Positions 7,072 through 14,746 are shown, numbered from the stretch's first letter. The stretch: 17,286 nucleotides of DNA from Corynebacterium sp. (GCA_030450335.1 JAKDIS010000048.1:1-17286), one strand, 5' to 3'. The notes: generated by a model not told the origin, from the letters alone. Numbers and translations are program-made.

Positions 7072-7559
7072 GCGAGAACACCCCGTACTGCCGCATCCTC
7101 TTCGAGCACCCGGCTATCCCCGGCAACACCGGGGCAGCGATCCGCCTGTGCGCCGGCACCGGTGCCTCGCTGCACCTGGCCGAGCCGCTGGGCTTCAACT
7201 TCGACGACAAGCACCTCAGGCGCGCCGGGCTGGACTACCACGACCTCGCCGACGTGCAGGTGCACCCGTCGTTGGACGCGGCGCTGGACGAACTCGCCGG
7301 CGCCGCAGGCGCGCGGGTCTTCGCCTTCACCGCCCACGCCGACACCTGGTACACCGACGTCGACTACGAACCGGGGGACGTCCTGCTCTTCGGCACCGAG
7401 CCCACCGGCCTGACGGACGAGGCGCTCGCGGACCCACGGATCACCCGGCAGGTGCGCATCCCGATGCAGGAGGGACGGCGCAGCATGAACCTGTCGAACG
7501 CGGCGTCCGTCGCCGCCTACGAGGCGTGGCGGCAGGCGGGGTTCCCGGGCGGACGCTGA
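7068..7559 (+). CDS. trmL: tRNA (cytidine/uridine-34 2'-O)-methyltransferase TrmL
   Basis: The product is 163 aa, the usual length of this minimal SPOUT (trefoil-knot) methyltransferase without an added RNA-binding domain. The three SPOUT motifs are clear: N20-TGAAIRLCAGTG, FGTEPTGL (108-115) and IPM-x4-RSMNLSNA (131-145). LGFNFDDKHLRRAGLDYH at 41-58 is nearly identical to Escherichia coli TrmL. The enzyme uses SAM to methylate the ribose of the wobble nucleotide in certain leucine tRNAs. The GTG at 7068 overlaps the stop of the M18 gene in GTGA, which fixes the start. It has no catalytic link to its neighbours beyond sharing the transcript. Confidence 0.94.
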   Translation: MSENTPYCRILFEHPAIPGNTGAAIRLCAGTGASLHLAEPLGFNFDDKHLRRAGLDYHDLADVQVHPSLDAALDELAGAAGARVFAFTAHADTWYTDVDYEPGDVLLFGTEPTGLTDEALADPRITRQVRIPMQEGRRSMNLSNAASVAAYEAWRQAGFPGGR

Positions 7560-7565
7560 GGGTGC

Positions 7566-7571
7566 CATAAT
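7566..7571 (+). promoter_or_regulatory. -10 box of folD, probable leaderless promoter
   Basis: CATAAT, 5 of 6 matches to TATAAT, ends exactly 6 nt before the GTG start of folD at 7578 and begins 7 nt after the trmL stop. There is no Shine-Dalgarno sequence between them. The -35 region inside trmL is weak. Confidence 0.5.
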
Positions 7572-7577
7572 GGTGCG

Positions 7578-8429
7578 GTGACTGATGCGACCAAGCTTGA
7601 CGGCAAACTGTACCGCGACGAGATCGTCGAGGACCTCACCCGCCGCGTGGCGGCGCTGAAGGAGAAGGGGGTCACGCCGGGGCTGGCCACCGTCCTCGTC
7701 GGCGACGATCCGGGGAGCCACTCCTACGTGAAGATGAAGCACCGCGACTGCGAGCAGATCGGGGTGAACAGCATCCGGCGCGACCTGCCTGCGGACGTCT
7801 CGCAGGAGGAGCTCAACGCCGTGATCGACGAGCTCAACGCCGACCCGGCGTGTACCGGCTACATCGTGCAGCTGCCGCTGCCGAAGCACCTGGACGAGAA
7901 CGCGGTGCTCGAGCGCATCGACCCGGCGAAGGACGCCGACGGCCTGCACCCGGTGAACCTCGGCAAGCTCGTGCTGATGGAGCCGGCGCCGCTGCCCTGC
8001 ACGCCCAACGGGGCGATCGCGTTGCTGCGTCGCTTCGGCGTGGAGCTCGACGGGGCGAAGACCGTGGTCATCGGCCGTGGTGTGACCGTGGGCCGTCCCA
8101 TCGGCCCGATGCTCACCCGTCGGACGGAGAACTCCACCGTGGTGCTGTGCCACACCGGGACGAAGGACCTCGCCAAGGAGACCCGGGACGCCGATATCAT
8201 CGTCGCCGCCGCCGGTAAGCCGCACATGCTCACCGCGGACATGGTGAAGCCCGGCGCCGCGGTGCTGGACGTCGGAGTCTCGCGCGTGGACGGCAAGCTC
8301 GCCGGCGACGTGCACCCGGACGTGTGGGGTGTGGCAGGTGCCGTCTCGCCGAACCCCGGCGGCGTCGGCCCGCTGACCCGCGCCTTCCTGGTCCACAACG
8401 TGGTGGAACGGGCGGAGCGACTGGTGTGA
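7578..8429 (+). CDS. folD: Bifunctional 5,10-methylene-THF dehydrogenase / methenyl-THF cyclohydrolase FolD
   Basis: The product is 283 aa, standard FolD length. It interconverts 5,10-methylene-, 5,10-methenyl- and 10-formyl-tetrahydrofolate in the cytoplasm, feeding purine and formyl-Met synthesis. The catalytic pair Tyr50 and Lys54 sits in [11 protein letters not shown]. Gln98 in VQLPLP and Asp121 in DGLHP complete the folate site. PCTPNGAI is at 140-147. The NADP-binding turn reads GRGVTVGRP at 166-174, slightly different from the common GRSxxVGxP but keeping the glycines and Arg. The C-terminal [10 protein letters not shown] motif is present. The GTG start follows a -10-like CATAAT by 6 nt. 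The stop overlaps the GTG of the DUF3017 gene by 4 nt, a pairing I recall as conserved in corynebacteria. Confidence 0.96.
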   Translation: MTDATKLDGKLYRDEIVEDLTRRVAALKEKGVTPGLATVLVGDDPGSHSYVKMKHRDCEQIGVNSIRRDLPADVSQEELNAVIDELNADPACTGYIVQLPLPKHLDENAVLERIDPAKDADGLHPVNLGKLVLMEPAPLPCTPNGAIALLRRFGVELDGAKTVVIGRGVTVGRPIGPMLTRRTENSTVVLCHTGTKDLAKETRDADIIVAAAGKPHMLTADMVKPGAAVLDVGVSRVDGKLAGDVHPDVWGVAGAVSPNPGGVGPLTRAFLVHNVVERAERLV

Positions 8430-8821
8430 GCGACGCTCCCGACACCACCGACACTGCAGAATCCGACAAGGCCGACCTCGTCGAGCTGACCCCGGCCGAG
8501 CGCCGGACGTTGCTGCGCAACCCGCACGATGCGCGGGTGCCGCACTCGCGGCTCAACCAGACGGTGCAGATGCTGCTGGTCGTGGGGTTCGTGCTGGTGA
8601 TGGTGGTGGGGCTGGTGTTCCTGGTGGCCGACCGCTGGCGTCGTGGCACGGTGACGGTGGGCACCGGCATGCTGGTGCTCGCCGCACTGCGCTGGATCGT
8701 GGACGGGGAGATCCTGGGCGTGCTGTCGGTACGCTCGCGCAAGTTCGACTCGCTGTTCTGTGCCGCGGTGGGGGCGGCGATGCTGCTGGTGGCGGTGTCC
8801 GTGGACGCGCTGGGCAGCTAG
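8426..8821 (+). CDS. DUF3017 small integral membrane protein
   Basis: The product is 131 aa from GTG 8426, overlapping the folD stop (GTGA). An acidic cytoplasmic N-terminus of about 45 residues precedes three hydrophobic helices at about 48-66, 74-92 and 107-128. The central one ends in [26 protein letters not shown], the recognisable core of the actinobacterial DUF3017 family (PF11222), which is commonly found next to folD. No catalytic motif is seen and the function is unknown. The overlap implies translational coupling to folD. Confidence 0.85.
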   Translation: MSDAPDTTDTAESDKADLVELTPAERRTLLRNPHDARVPHSRLNQTVQMLLVVGFVLVMVVGLVFLVADRWRRGTVTVGTGMLVLAALRWIVDGEILGVLSVRSRKFDSLFCAAVGAAMLLVAVSVDALGS

Positions 8822-8823
8822 TC

Positions 8824-9753
8824 GTGAAGCCCGGTTTCGCCAGGACCTTCGCCGAGGGGGAGATGACCCTGGGGCTGACCCTGCCGCTCGGGGCGACCGG
8901 CCCGGACCTGCAGGACGTCGCGGCGCAGGTGGACCTCGTCCGGCTGGCGGAGGACGCCGGCGTCGCCGCGGTGTGGGCGCGCGACATCCCGCTGCGGGTC
9001 GAGACCTTCGGTGACGTCGGCCAGGTCCACGACCCGTTCATGTACCTGACCTGGCTCGCCGCGCACACCGACCGGATCGCGTTGGGGACGGCGGCGGTGG
9101 TGTTGCCGCTGGCGCACCCGCTGCTGCTGGCGAAGCGCTCGGCCGGGCTCGACCGGCTCAGCGCGGGACGCTTCCTCATGGGTGTGGCCAGCGGGGACCG
9201 CCCCGAGGAGTTCCCGGCCTTCGGCCTGGAGAAGGGGGAGCGCGCCGCGCTGTTCCGCGAGAACCTGGAGGTGCTGCGCGCGGCGTGGGCGCCGACGGGG
9301 CGTCCGGTGCACTGGTCGCGCGGGCGCATGGCGGGTGCGGACGTGGTGCCCACGCCGTCCGGCGGCGCGGTGCCGGTGCTGCCGACGGGGTCGTGTCAGC
9401 AGAACATGGACTACAACGCCGCCCACGGCGACGGGTGGCTGACCTACCACCGGTCGCTGCCGCAGCAGAAGGTGATGGTGGACCGCTGGCGGGCGTCCTG
9501 CGGCGAGCGGTTCAAACCCTTCGCCGAGTCGATGTGGCTGGAGTTGTCGCAGGACGCCGACCTGCCGGTCGAGGGGCGCGACTTCGGGTACCGCACGGGT
9601 CGGCGCGGGTTGCTGGAGATCCTGGCGTCCCAGCGGGCGATGGGGGTCAACCACGTGTCGCTGCACCTCGCCGGGGGTGGGCGACCGGTGGCGGAAGTGC
9701 TGGGGGAGCTGGCCGAGCACGTGGTACCGGAGTTCACCGCACTGGACGGGTGA
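8824..9753 (+). CDS. Luciferase-like (LLM class) flavin-dependent oxidoreductase
   Basis: The product is 309 aa from GTG 8824, two nucleotides after the DUF3017 stop. The fold is the TIM-barrel bacterial luciferase-like family (PF00296). The run WARDIPLRVETFGDVGQVHD, then DPFMYLTWLAAHTDRIALGT and GVASGDRPEEFPAFG, matches the subfamily called luciferase-type oxidoreductase, BA3436 family. Such enzymes use FMN or F420 with a partner reductase. Neither the cofactor nor the substrate can be read here, and no reductase gene is adjacent. The spacing suggests it is the last gene of the folD transcript. Because it sits directly before a sulfate importer, a role in sulfur-source use (many LLM enzymes desulfonate organosulfur compounds) is conceivable. 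However, this subfamily is not the SsuD type and the link is weak. Confidence 0.88.
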   Translation: MKPGFARTFAEGEMTLGLTLPLGATGPDLQDVAAQVDLVRLAEDAGVAAVWARDIPLRVETFGDVGQVHDPFMYLTWLAAHTDRIALGTAAVVLPLAHPLLLAKRSAGLDRLSAGRFLMGVASGDRPEEFPAFGLEKGERAALFRENLEVLRAAWAPTGRPVHWSRGRMAGADVVPTPSGGAVPVLPTGSCQQNMDYNAAHGDGWLTYHRSLPQQKVMVDRWRASCGERFKPFAESMWLELSQDADLPVEGRDFGYRTGRRGLLEILASQRAMGVNHVSLHLAGGGRPVAEVLGELAEHVVPEFTALDG

Positions 9754-9774
9754 TTCCATTCGTGGTGAATGGAA
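9754..9774. promoter_or_regulatory. Perfect inverted repeat before the sulfate operon
   Basis: Arms TTCCATTC (9754-9761) and GAATGGAA (9767-9774) are exact reverse complements around a 5-nt centre GTGGT. The repeat begins at the base after the LLM stop codon. It is AT-rich in a GC-rich setting and is not followed by a T-tract, so an operator upstream of the sulfate promoter fits better than a terminator. No named regulator motif is recognised. Confidence 0.5.
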
Positions 9775-9799
9775 CGCTGCGGGGGTCCGGAGGTGGGGC

Positions 9800-9807
9800 G
9801 ATAGTGT
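9800..9807 (+). promoter_or_regulatory. Probable -10 region of the sulfate transport operon
   Basis: Overlapping hexamers GATAGT (9800-9805) and TAGTGT (9802-9807) fit the corynebacterial -10 pattern. A start near 9812-9814 would put the McbR-type site just downstream, at about +6 to +22. No good -35 box is visible. Confidence 0.4.
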
Positions 9808-9818
9808 CTCCTGCGTAG

Positions 9819-9834
9819 TAGACAGAGCAGTCTG
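9819..9834. promoter_or_regulatory. McbR-type operator
   Basis: TAGACAGAGCAGTCTG matches the Corynebacterium McbR consensus TAGAC-N6-GTCTA at 9 of 10 fixed positions. It lies in the 5' untranslated region of the sulfate transporter operon, where bound repressor would block transcription. McbR controls methionine and cysteine genes in C. glutamicum and is released by S-adenosylhomocysteine (recalled knowledge). Confidence 0.7.
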
Positions 9835-9837
9835 TGC

Positions 9838-9847
9838 GGAGGAGAGG
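9838..9847 (+). promoter_or_regulatory. Strong ribosome binding site of the sulfate-binding protein
   Basis: GGAGGAGAGG, the strongest Shine-Dalgarno sequence seen before any start in the window, lies 8 nt upstream of GTG 9856 and supports that start. Confidence 0.7.
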
Positions 9848-9855
9848 AAAACCAC

Positions 9856-11034
9856 GTGGCGTTCAAACCCAGCCTGGGGGCGGTACTCGTCGGTGTCGGC
9901 CTGGTGGCCGTCGCCGGGGTGTTCGCACTGCCCGGCGGAACCGTCGACGACCCGGGGGTCGTGGACGTCTCGTCCGGCGACGAGCGGTTGAACCTCGTCG
10001 CCTACGCCGTCCCCAAGCCCGGTTTCGAGGCCGTGATCCGCGGCTTCCGCGGCACGCCCGAGGGCGCGGACACCGGCTTCGCCGAGAGCTACGGCGCCTC
10101 CGGCGACCAGTCGCGCAAGGTTGCCCGCCACCTGCCGACCGACATCGTGAACTTCTCCGTCGAGCCGGACGTGACACGTCTCGTCGACGCCGGCCAGGTG
10201 GCCGACGACTGGCGTGAGGACGTCCCCGGCGACGAGTCCGGGAAGTCCGTCCCCTTCGGCTCCGTGGTCTCCTTCGTCACCCGCGAGGGCAACCCGCTGG
10301 GCCTGGAGAACTGGGACGACCTGCTGGAACCCGGGGTCGAGGTCATCAGTCCGAACCCCGCGAGCTCCGGCTCGGCGAAGTGGAACCTGCTGGCCCCCTA
10401 CGCCAGCTGGTTCTTCCAGGCCCTCGACGGCGGCGCCGACACCGGCACCGCCCACTCGGAGGCGCTCGACAAGCTCACCCAGCTGGTCGGGGCGCACTTC
10501 ACCGTGCGTCCGAAGTCCGGACGCGAGGCCACCTCCGCCTTCGAGAGCGGGCAGGGCGACGTCCTGCTGTCCTACGAGAACGAGGCCATCGAGCTGGACC
10601 GCAACGGCGGTCGCATCGACTACACCGTGCCGGACGACACCTTCCGCATCGAGAACCCCGTCGCCCTCGTCGACACCTCCGACGACCCGGACGGCGACCT
10701 TGCCAAGGCCACCGAGTTCCGCGACTACCTGTTCACCCCCGAGGCGGAGAAGCTGTGGGCGGCGGAGGGTTTCCGGCCCGGACCCGACCTCTTCGACGAC
10801 ACCACCGACGTCATCGACTCCCTTCCGGCCGGGCAGCGTGACGCCTTCCGCGAGCTGGACACGGTGCACACCGTCGACGAACTCGCCGCGGCCTTCCGCG
10901 AGCTCGACCCGGACCTCGACCCCGAGGGCACCGCGGCGGACTGGGACCTGGTCGACCAGGTCCTGTTCAAGCGGGCGAAACCCGGCAGCGGCGAGGACAG
11001 CGGCGCCATCACCACGATCTACCAGGCGGTGTGA
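9856..11034 (+). CDS. Sulfate/thiosulfate ABC transporter substrate-binding protein
   Basis: The product is 392 aa, somewhat longer than the usual 330-350. An N-terminal hydrophobic segment (residues 8-25) exports it, but there is no lipobox cysteine. It is therefore either signal-peptidase I processed or an uncleaved membrane anchor, rather than the usual Gram-positive lipoprotein. The mature domain (about 43-345) carries YGASGDQSRKV (79-89), the DIVNFS strand and NPASSGSAKWNLLAPYA from 167. This last motif is the sulfate-loop signature of the Sbp/CysP family. A further 45 or so residues rich in Asp/Glu and Arg follow. A strong Shine-Dalgarno sequence precedes the GTG. It is the first gene of the operon with cysT, cysW and cysA and would deliver sulfate or thiosulfate to the permease outside the membrane. 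Confidence 0.9.
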   Translation: MAFKPSLGAVLVGVGLVAVAGVFALPGGTVDDPGVVDVSSGDERLNLVAYAVPKPGFEAVIRGFRGTPEGADTGFAESYGASGDQSRKVARHLPTDIVNFSVEPDVTRLVDAGQVADDWREDVPGDESGKSVPFGSVVSFVTREGNPLGLENWDDLLEPGVEVISPNPASSGSAKWNLLAPYASWFFQALDGGADTGTAHSEALDKLTQLVGAHFTVRPKSGREATSAFESGQGDVLLSYENEAIELDRNGGRIDYTVPDDTFRIENPVALVDTSDDPDGDLAKATEFRDYLFTPEAEKLWAAEGFRPGPDLFDDTTDVIDSLPAGQRDAFRELDTVHTVDELAAAFRELDPDLDPEGTAADWDLVDQVLFKRAKPGSGEDSGAITTIYQAV

Positions 11035-11036
11035 CC

Positions 11037-11828
11037 ATGAGCGACAGGACGACCAAACTCAGCATGGGCACCGCCACACTCTGGCTGTCCGTCATCGTGC
11101 TGCTGCCCCTGGTCGCGCTTACCACGGAGGCGTTCTCCGGCGGGATCGGCGGGTTCTGGGAGGCGGTCAGTTCCGAGGGCGCACGCCAGACCCTCTGGGT
11201 CACCGCGAAGGTGTCCCTGGCCGTGGCGGTGATCAACATGGTCACCGGCACCCTGATCGCCTGGGTGCTGGTACGCGACGACTTCCCCGGCCGGCGCATC
11301 GTGGACGCGGTCATCGACCTGCCGTTCGCCCTGCCCACCATCGTGGCCTCCCTGGTGCTGCTCAGCCTGTACGGGCCGGACAGCCCGATGAACATCACGA
11401 TCAACGCCACCCAGCCGGCCCTCGTGATCGCCCTGGCGTTCGTCACGCTGCCCTTCGTGGTGCGCTCGGTGCAGCCCGTGCTCATCGAACTCGACCACGA
11501 CGTGGAGGAGGCCGCCGCCTCGCTCGGGGCGTCCAACGCCACGATCTTCCGCCGCATCATCCTGCCGGCCCTGTGGCCGGCGGTGCTGTCCGGCACCGGC
11601 CTGGCCTTCGCCCGCGCGATCGGCGAGTACGGCTCCGTGGTGCTCATCGGCGGCAACATCCCCGGTGAGACCCAGGTCGCCTCCCAGTACATCCAGGAAC
11701 AGATCGAGTCGGACGTCCCGGCGGCCGCCGCCGCGGTGTCGGTGGCGCTGCTGGTGATCACCTTCGTCGTACTCCTCGTCCTCCGCCTCGTCGGGGACCG
11801 CAGCTCCCGGAAGGAGCAGGACGCATGA
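11037..11828 (+). CDS. cysT: Sulfate ABC transporter permease CysT (CysU)
   Basis: The product is 263 aa from ATG 11037. A GTG at 11031 that overlaps the previous stop is in frame and would add two residues; both starts are plausible. About six hydrophobic helices are visible, starting with LWLSVIVLLPLVALTTEAF. The binding-protein-dependent transport motif EEAAASLGAS-x9-LP (about residues 157-178) is the EAA loop that contacts the ATPase. VDLPFALPTIVASLVLLSLYG-type sequence near 95-115 is characteristic of CysT. It pairs with CysW to form the membrane channel for sulfate. The stop overlaps cysW by 4 nt (ATGA), indicating coupled, roughly equimolar synthesis. Confidence 0.92.
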   Translation: MSDRTTKLSMGTATLWLSVIVLLPLVALTTEAFSGGIGGFWEAVSSEGARQTLWVTAKVSLAVAVINMVTGTLIAWVLVRDDFPGRRIVDAVIDLPFALPTIVASLVLLSLYGPDSPMNITINATQPALVIALAFVTLPFVVRSVQPVLIELDHDVEEAAASLGASNATIFRRIILPALWPAVLSGTGLAFARAIGEYGSVVLIGGNIPGETQVASQYIQEQIESDVPAAAAAVSVALLVITFVVLLVLRLVGDRSSRKEQDA

Positions 11829-12628
11829 ACCAGTCCAAGAGAAGTGTCCTGACACTGCGCACCCTCGCGCTGGTGTACCTGGCCGTGCTCGTCGCGCTGC
11901 CCGTCGGCACGATCCTGTGGCGCACGGTGCAACCCGGCGTCGGCCAGTTCTGGGAGTGGATCACCACCCCGGCGGCGGTGTCGGCGCTGCAGACCTCGCT
12001 GCTCATCGTGGTGATCACCGTGCCGCTCAACGTGGTCTTCGGCATCGTCGTCGCCCTCGGACTGGTGCGGGGACGCTTCCCCGGCAAGTCCGTCGTCCAG
12101 GCCGTCGTGGACCTGCCCTTCGCGGTGTCGCCGGTGATCGTGGGCGTGGCCCTGATCATGCTGTGGGGCACCGACGGCTGGTTCGGCGGTGTCGAGGACC
12201 TCGGCTTCCGGGTGATCTTCGGGCTGCCCGGCATGGTGCTGGCCACCGTGTTCGTCACCCTGCCGTTCATCGTCCGGGAGGTCGAACCGGTGCTGCGTGA
12301 GATCGGCACCGAACAGGAGCAGGCGGCGTCCACGCTGGGCGCGTCCTCCTGGCAGACCTTCCGACGGATCACCCTGCCGTCGATCCGCTGGGGCCTGTCC
12401 TACGGCGTGGTGCTCACCGTCGCCCGCGCCCTCGGCGAGTTCGGCGCGGTGATCATGGTCGCCTCCGGGTTCGCCGGCGGCGGACAGACCCTGACCCTGC
12501 TCGTGCACTCCCGCTACCTCGACGACAACAACGTCTACGGCGCCTACGCCGCGGCGACCCTGCTGATGATCGTCTCCGTGATCGTCCTGGTCGTCATGAC
12601 CCTGCTGCAGAAGAAGAAGGTTTCCTAG
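11825..12628 (+). CDS. cysW: Sulfate ABC transporter permease CysW
   Basis: The product is 267 aa from ATG 11825, overlapping the cysT stop (ATGA). It is a second permease subunit with about six hydrophobic helices and the EAA-type loop EQEQAASTLGASSWQTFRR (165-181). LPFAVSPVIVGVALIMLWG (98-116) and FGAVIMVASGFAGGGQTLTLLV (206-227) are typical of CysW and separate it from CysT. The C-terminus is short and basic (QKKKVS). It forms a heterodimer with CysT. The TAG stop is followed directly by the ATG of cysA with no intergenic base. Confidence 0.92.
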   Translation: MNQSKRSVLTLRTLALVYLAVLVALPVGTILWRTVQPGVGQFWEWITTPAAVSALQTSLLIVVITVPLNVVFGIVVALGLVRGRFPGKSVVQAVVDLPFAVSPVIVGVALIMLWGTDGWFGGVEDLGFRVIFGLPGMVLATVFVTLPFIVREVEPVLREIGTEQEQAASTLGASSWQTFRRITLPSIRWGLSYGVVLTVARALGEFGAVIMVASGFAGGGQTLTLLVHSRYLDDNNVYGAYAAATLLMIVSVIVLVVMTLLQKKKVS

Positions 12629-13618
12629 ATGACCATCTCCGTCTCCCACGCCGTGAAGACCTACGGCGACTTCACCGCCCTCGACGACGTCTCCCTGGAG
12701 ATCCCCGAAGGCTCGCTGACCGCCCTGCTCGGCCCGTCCGGCTCCGGAAAGTCCACCCTGCTGCGCACCATCGCCGGGCTGGAACACCCCGACTCCGGTG
12801 CCGTCGTGATCGACGGTGCCGACGTGACCCGGCTGTCGCCGCAGGACCGCGGCATCGGGTTCGTCTTCCAGCACTACGCCGCCTTCAAGCACATGACCGT
12901 GCGCGACAACGTGGCCTTCGGCCTGTCCGTACGCAAGCGTCCGCGCAAGGAGATCGACGCCCGTGTCGACGAGCTGCTGGAGATCGTCGGCCTGGCCGGC
13001 TACCACACGCGCTACCCCTCGCAGCTGTCCGGCGGCCAGCGGCAGCGCATGGCGCTGGCGCGTGCCCTGGCGCCGAACCCGGGCGTCCTGCTGCTCGACG
13101 AGCCCTTCGGCGCGCTCGACGCCAAGGTGCGTGAGGACCTGCGCACCTGGCTGCGCCACATGCACGAGGAGTTCACCGTCACCACGGTGCTGGTCACCCA
13201 CGACCAGGAGGAGGCGCTCGACGTCGCCGACCGCATCGCCGTGATGGGTGACGGACGCATCGAGCAGGTCGGCACCCCCACCGCCCTCTACGACGCCCCG
13301 GAGACCCCCTTCGTGCAGTCCTTCCTGGGCCACGTCACCACGCTGGACGGTGCGACGGTACGTCCCCACGACATCCGGCTCGGACGCAACGCCGACCCGG
13401 AGGTGCCCGGCAACGAGATCGCCGCCACCGGGGTGCGCGAGGCCGTGGTCCGACGCGTCGCCGTGCTCGGCTTCGAGGTGCGCGTGGAACTCACCGACGC
13501 CGCCGACGGCGAGGAGTTCACCGCGCAGATCACCCGCGGCGACGCCCGCACGCTGGGGCTCGGGCCCGCCAGCGTGGGCGAGACGGTGTACGCCCGGGCG
13601 ACCGCCGCGGCGGGGTAG
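12629..13618 (+). CDS. cysA: Sulfate ABC transporter ATP-binding protein CysA
   Basis: The product is 329 aa, usual for CysA. The nucleotide-binding domain (about 1-235) has Walker A GPSGSGKST (35-43), Q-loop Gln82 in VFQHYAAF, signature LSGGQ (134-138), Walker B LLLDEP (155-160), D-loop GALDA and switch His192. VFQHYAAFKHMTVRDNVAFGL is the CysA form of this region. A TOBE-type regulatory domain follows from about residue 240 (VRPHDIRLGRN). It energises CysT-CysW for sulfate or thiosulfate uptake. It abuts cysW without a gap and converges on metX, with only 6 nt between the two stop codons. Confidence 0.94.
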   Translation: MTISVSHAVKTYGDFTALDDVSLEIPEGSLTALLGPSGSGKSTLLRTIAGLEHPDSGAVVIDGADVTRLSPQDRGIGFVFQHYAAFKHMTVRDNVAFGLSVRKRPRKEIDARVDELLEIVGLAGYHTRYPSQLSGGQRQRMALARALAPNPGVLLLDEPFGALDAKVREDLRTWLRHMHEEFTVTTVLVTHDQEEALDVADRIAVMGDGRIEQVGTPTALYDAPETPFVQSFLGHVTTLDGATVRPHDIRLGRNADPEVPGNEIAATGVREAVVRRVAVLGFEVRVELTDAADGEEFTAQITRGDARTLGLGPASVGETVYARATAAAG

Positions 13619-13624
13619 GCGGGC

Positions 13625-14746
13625 TCAGCGCTGCGCGAGCAGCGCGGCCTTCGTGAGGAACTTGTCCAGGATCATGGTCATCTGACGGGTCTCGGTGAGG
13701 AAGCCGTCGTGACCGGTGGGGGAGGTGATCTTCGACAGTCCGATGAAGTCCCCGAGGTTGCGGGAGAGGTGCTCCTGCTGGTGGTAGGGGTACAGGATGT
13801 CGGTGTCGATGCCGGCGACCATCGTCGGCACCTGGGAGGAGCCCAGCACCGCGTTCATGCCGCCGCGCCCGCGTCCCACGTCGTGGCGGTTCAGGGCGTC
13901 GGTGAGGATCACGTAGCTGCCGGCGTCGAACCGGGCCTCCAGCTTCTCGGCCTGCCGGTCGAGGTAGCTCTCCACGGCGAATCGCTCCGTGGGGGAGTTG
14001 TAGGGGCCGTAGGGGTTCTCGCCGGGCTGCGGTTCGGTGGAGAAGCGCTCGTCGAGCTCGAGCTCACCACGGTAGGTCAGGTGCGCGATGCGGCGGGCCT
14101 GGCCGAGACCGTGGGAGGGGATGCGGCCGGAGCCGTGGTAGTCGCCGTCCTGCCAGCAGGGGTCGGCGGTGATGAAGCGGATCTGCGCCGACTGGATGCC
14201 GATCTGCCAGGCCGAGGCCCGCGCCGAGACGGCGACGGGCAGGGCGGCCTCCACGACCTCCGGGTACATGAACGTCCACTCCAGCACGCGGGCCCCGCCC
14301 ATGGACGCACCGACGACGCCGCGGATACGGCGCACCCCCAGTACGTCGATGAGCAGCGTCTTCTCCGCGGCGACGAGGTCGCGGATCGACAGTGCGGGGA
14401 AGCGGGACCCCCAGGCCCCGCCGTCCGGGTGCGCCGAGGACGGTCCCGTGGAGCCCTGGCAGCCGCCGAGGCAGTTCGCGCAGAGCACCAGGTAGCGTTC
14501 GGTGTCGAGCGCCTGCCCCGGGCCGATGATGCCCGACCACCAGTCGTCGGCGTCGCCGTCGGCGGTCAGGGCGTGCTCGATGACGATCACCGGGCGCGCC
14601 ACCGCCTCCTCGGCGGTGCCCTCGTACCAGGCGAACAGGCGCAGCTCGGCGCCGGGGACGTCCACGCCCGCCTCGGTGGTGAACGTCCCGATGGGGACGG
14701 TCGCCGAGGAGTGGGAGGCGGGCAGGGACCGGGGGTCGATGCTCAT
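13625..14746 (-). CDS. metX: Homoserine O-acetyltransferase MetX
   Basis: The product is 373 aa, standard length. MetX acetylates L-homoserine with acetyl-CoA, the committed activation step of methionine synthesis, in the cytoplasm. Alpha/beta-hydrolase catalytic residues are Ser148 in GASMGG, Asp316 in GIDTDILYPYHQQ and His346 in SPTGHDGF. ANCLGGCQGSTGPSS (90-104) and RDLVAAEKTLLIDVLG are family signatures, and the oxyanion segment IEHALT is at 56-61. The start at ATG 14746, 11 nt after the metY stop, gives the normal N-terminus; the frame is open further upstream but would run into metY. Its operon partner is metY, which uses its product. Confidence 0.95.
   Translation of the reverse strand: MSIDPRSLPASHSSATVPIGTFTTEAGVDVPGAELRLFAWYEGTAEEAVARPVIVIEHALTADGDADDWWSGIIGPGQALDTERYLVLCANCLGGCQGSTGPSSAHPDGGAWGSRFPALSIRDLVAAEKTLLIDVLGVRRIRGVVGASMGGARVLEWTFMYPEVVEAALPVAVSARASAWQIGIQSAQIRFITADPCWQDGDYHGSGRIPSHGLGQARRIAHLTYRGELELDERFSTEPQPGENPYGPYNSPTERFAVESYLDRQAEKLEARFDAGSYVILTDALNRHDVGRGRGGMNAVLGSSQVPTMVAGIDTDILYPYHQQEHLSRNLGDFIGLSKITSPTGHDGFLTETRQMTMILDKFLTKAALLAQR
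13628..13645. terminator. Possible bidirectional hairpin at the cysA-metX junction
   Basis: Arms GCGCTGC and GCAGCGC (7 bp, perfect) enclose the tetraloop GCGA. The hairpin lies 9 nt past the cysA stop and within the last codons of metX. There is no T-tract on either strand. In high-GC actinobacteria such hairpins can terminate transcription, but coding constraint could also explain it. Confidence 0.3.

Noticed and set aside
9754..9774. Intrinsic terminator for the folD-LLM transcript.
   Set aside because: The stem is short and AT-rich, and is followed by CGCTGCGGGGG rather than a T-tract, so an operator is favoured.
8818..10869. 683-codon minus-strand open frame across the LLM and sulfate-binding protein genes.
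   Set aside because: It spans two real plus-strand genes and their regulatory gap, and shows no recognisable domain.
11009..13369. 786-codon minus-strand open frame opposite cysT, cysW and cysA.
   Set aside because: A shadow of three well-supported transporter genes; the His/Gly/Asp/Gln-rich sequence has no domain.
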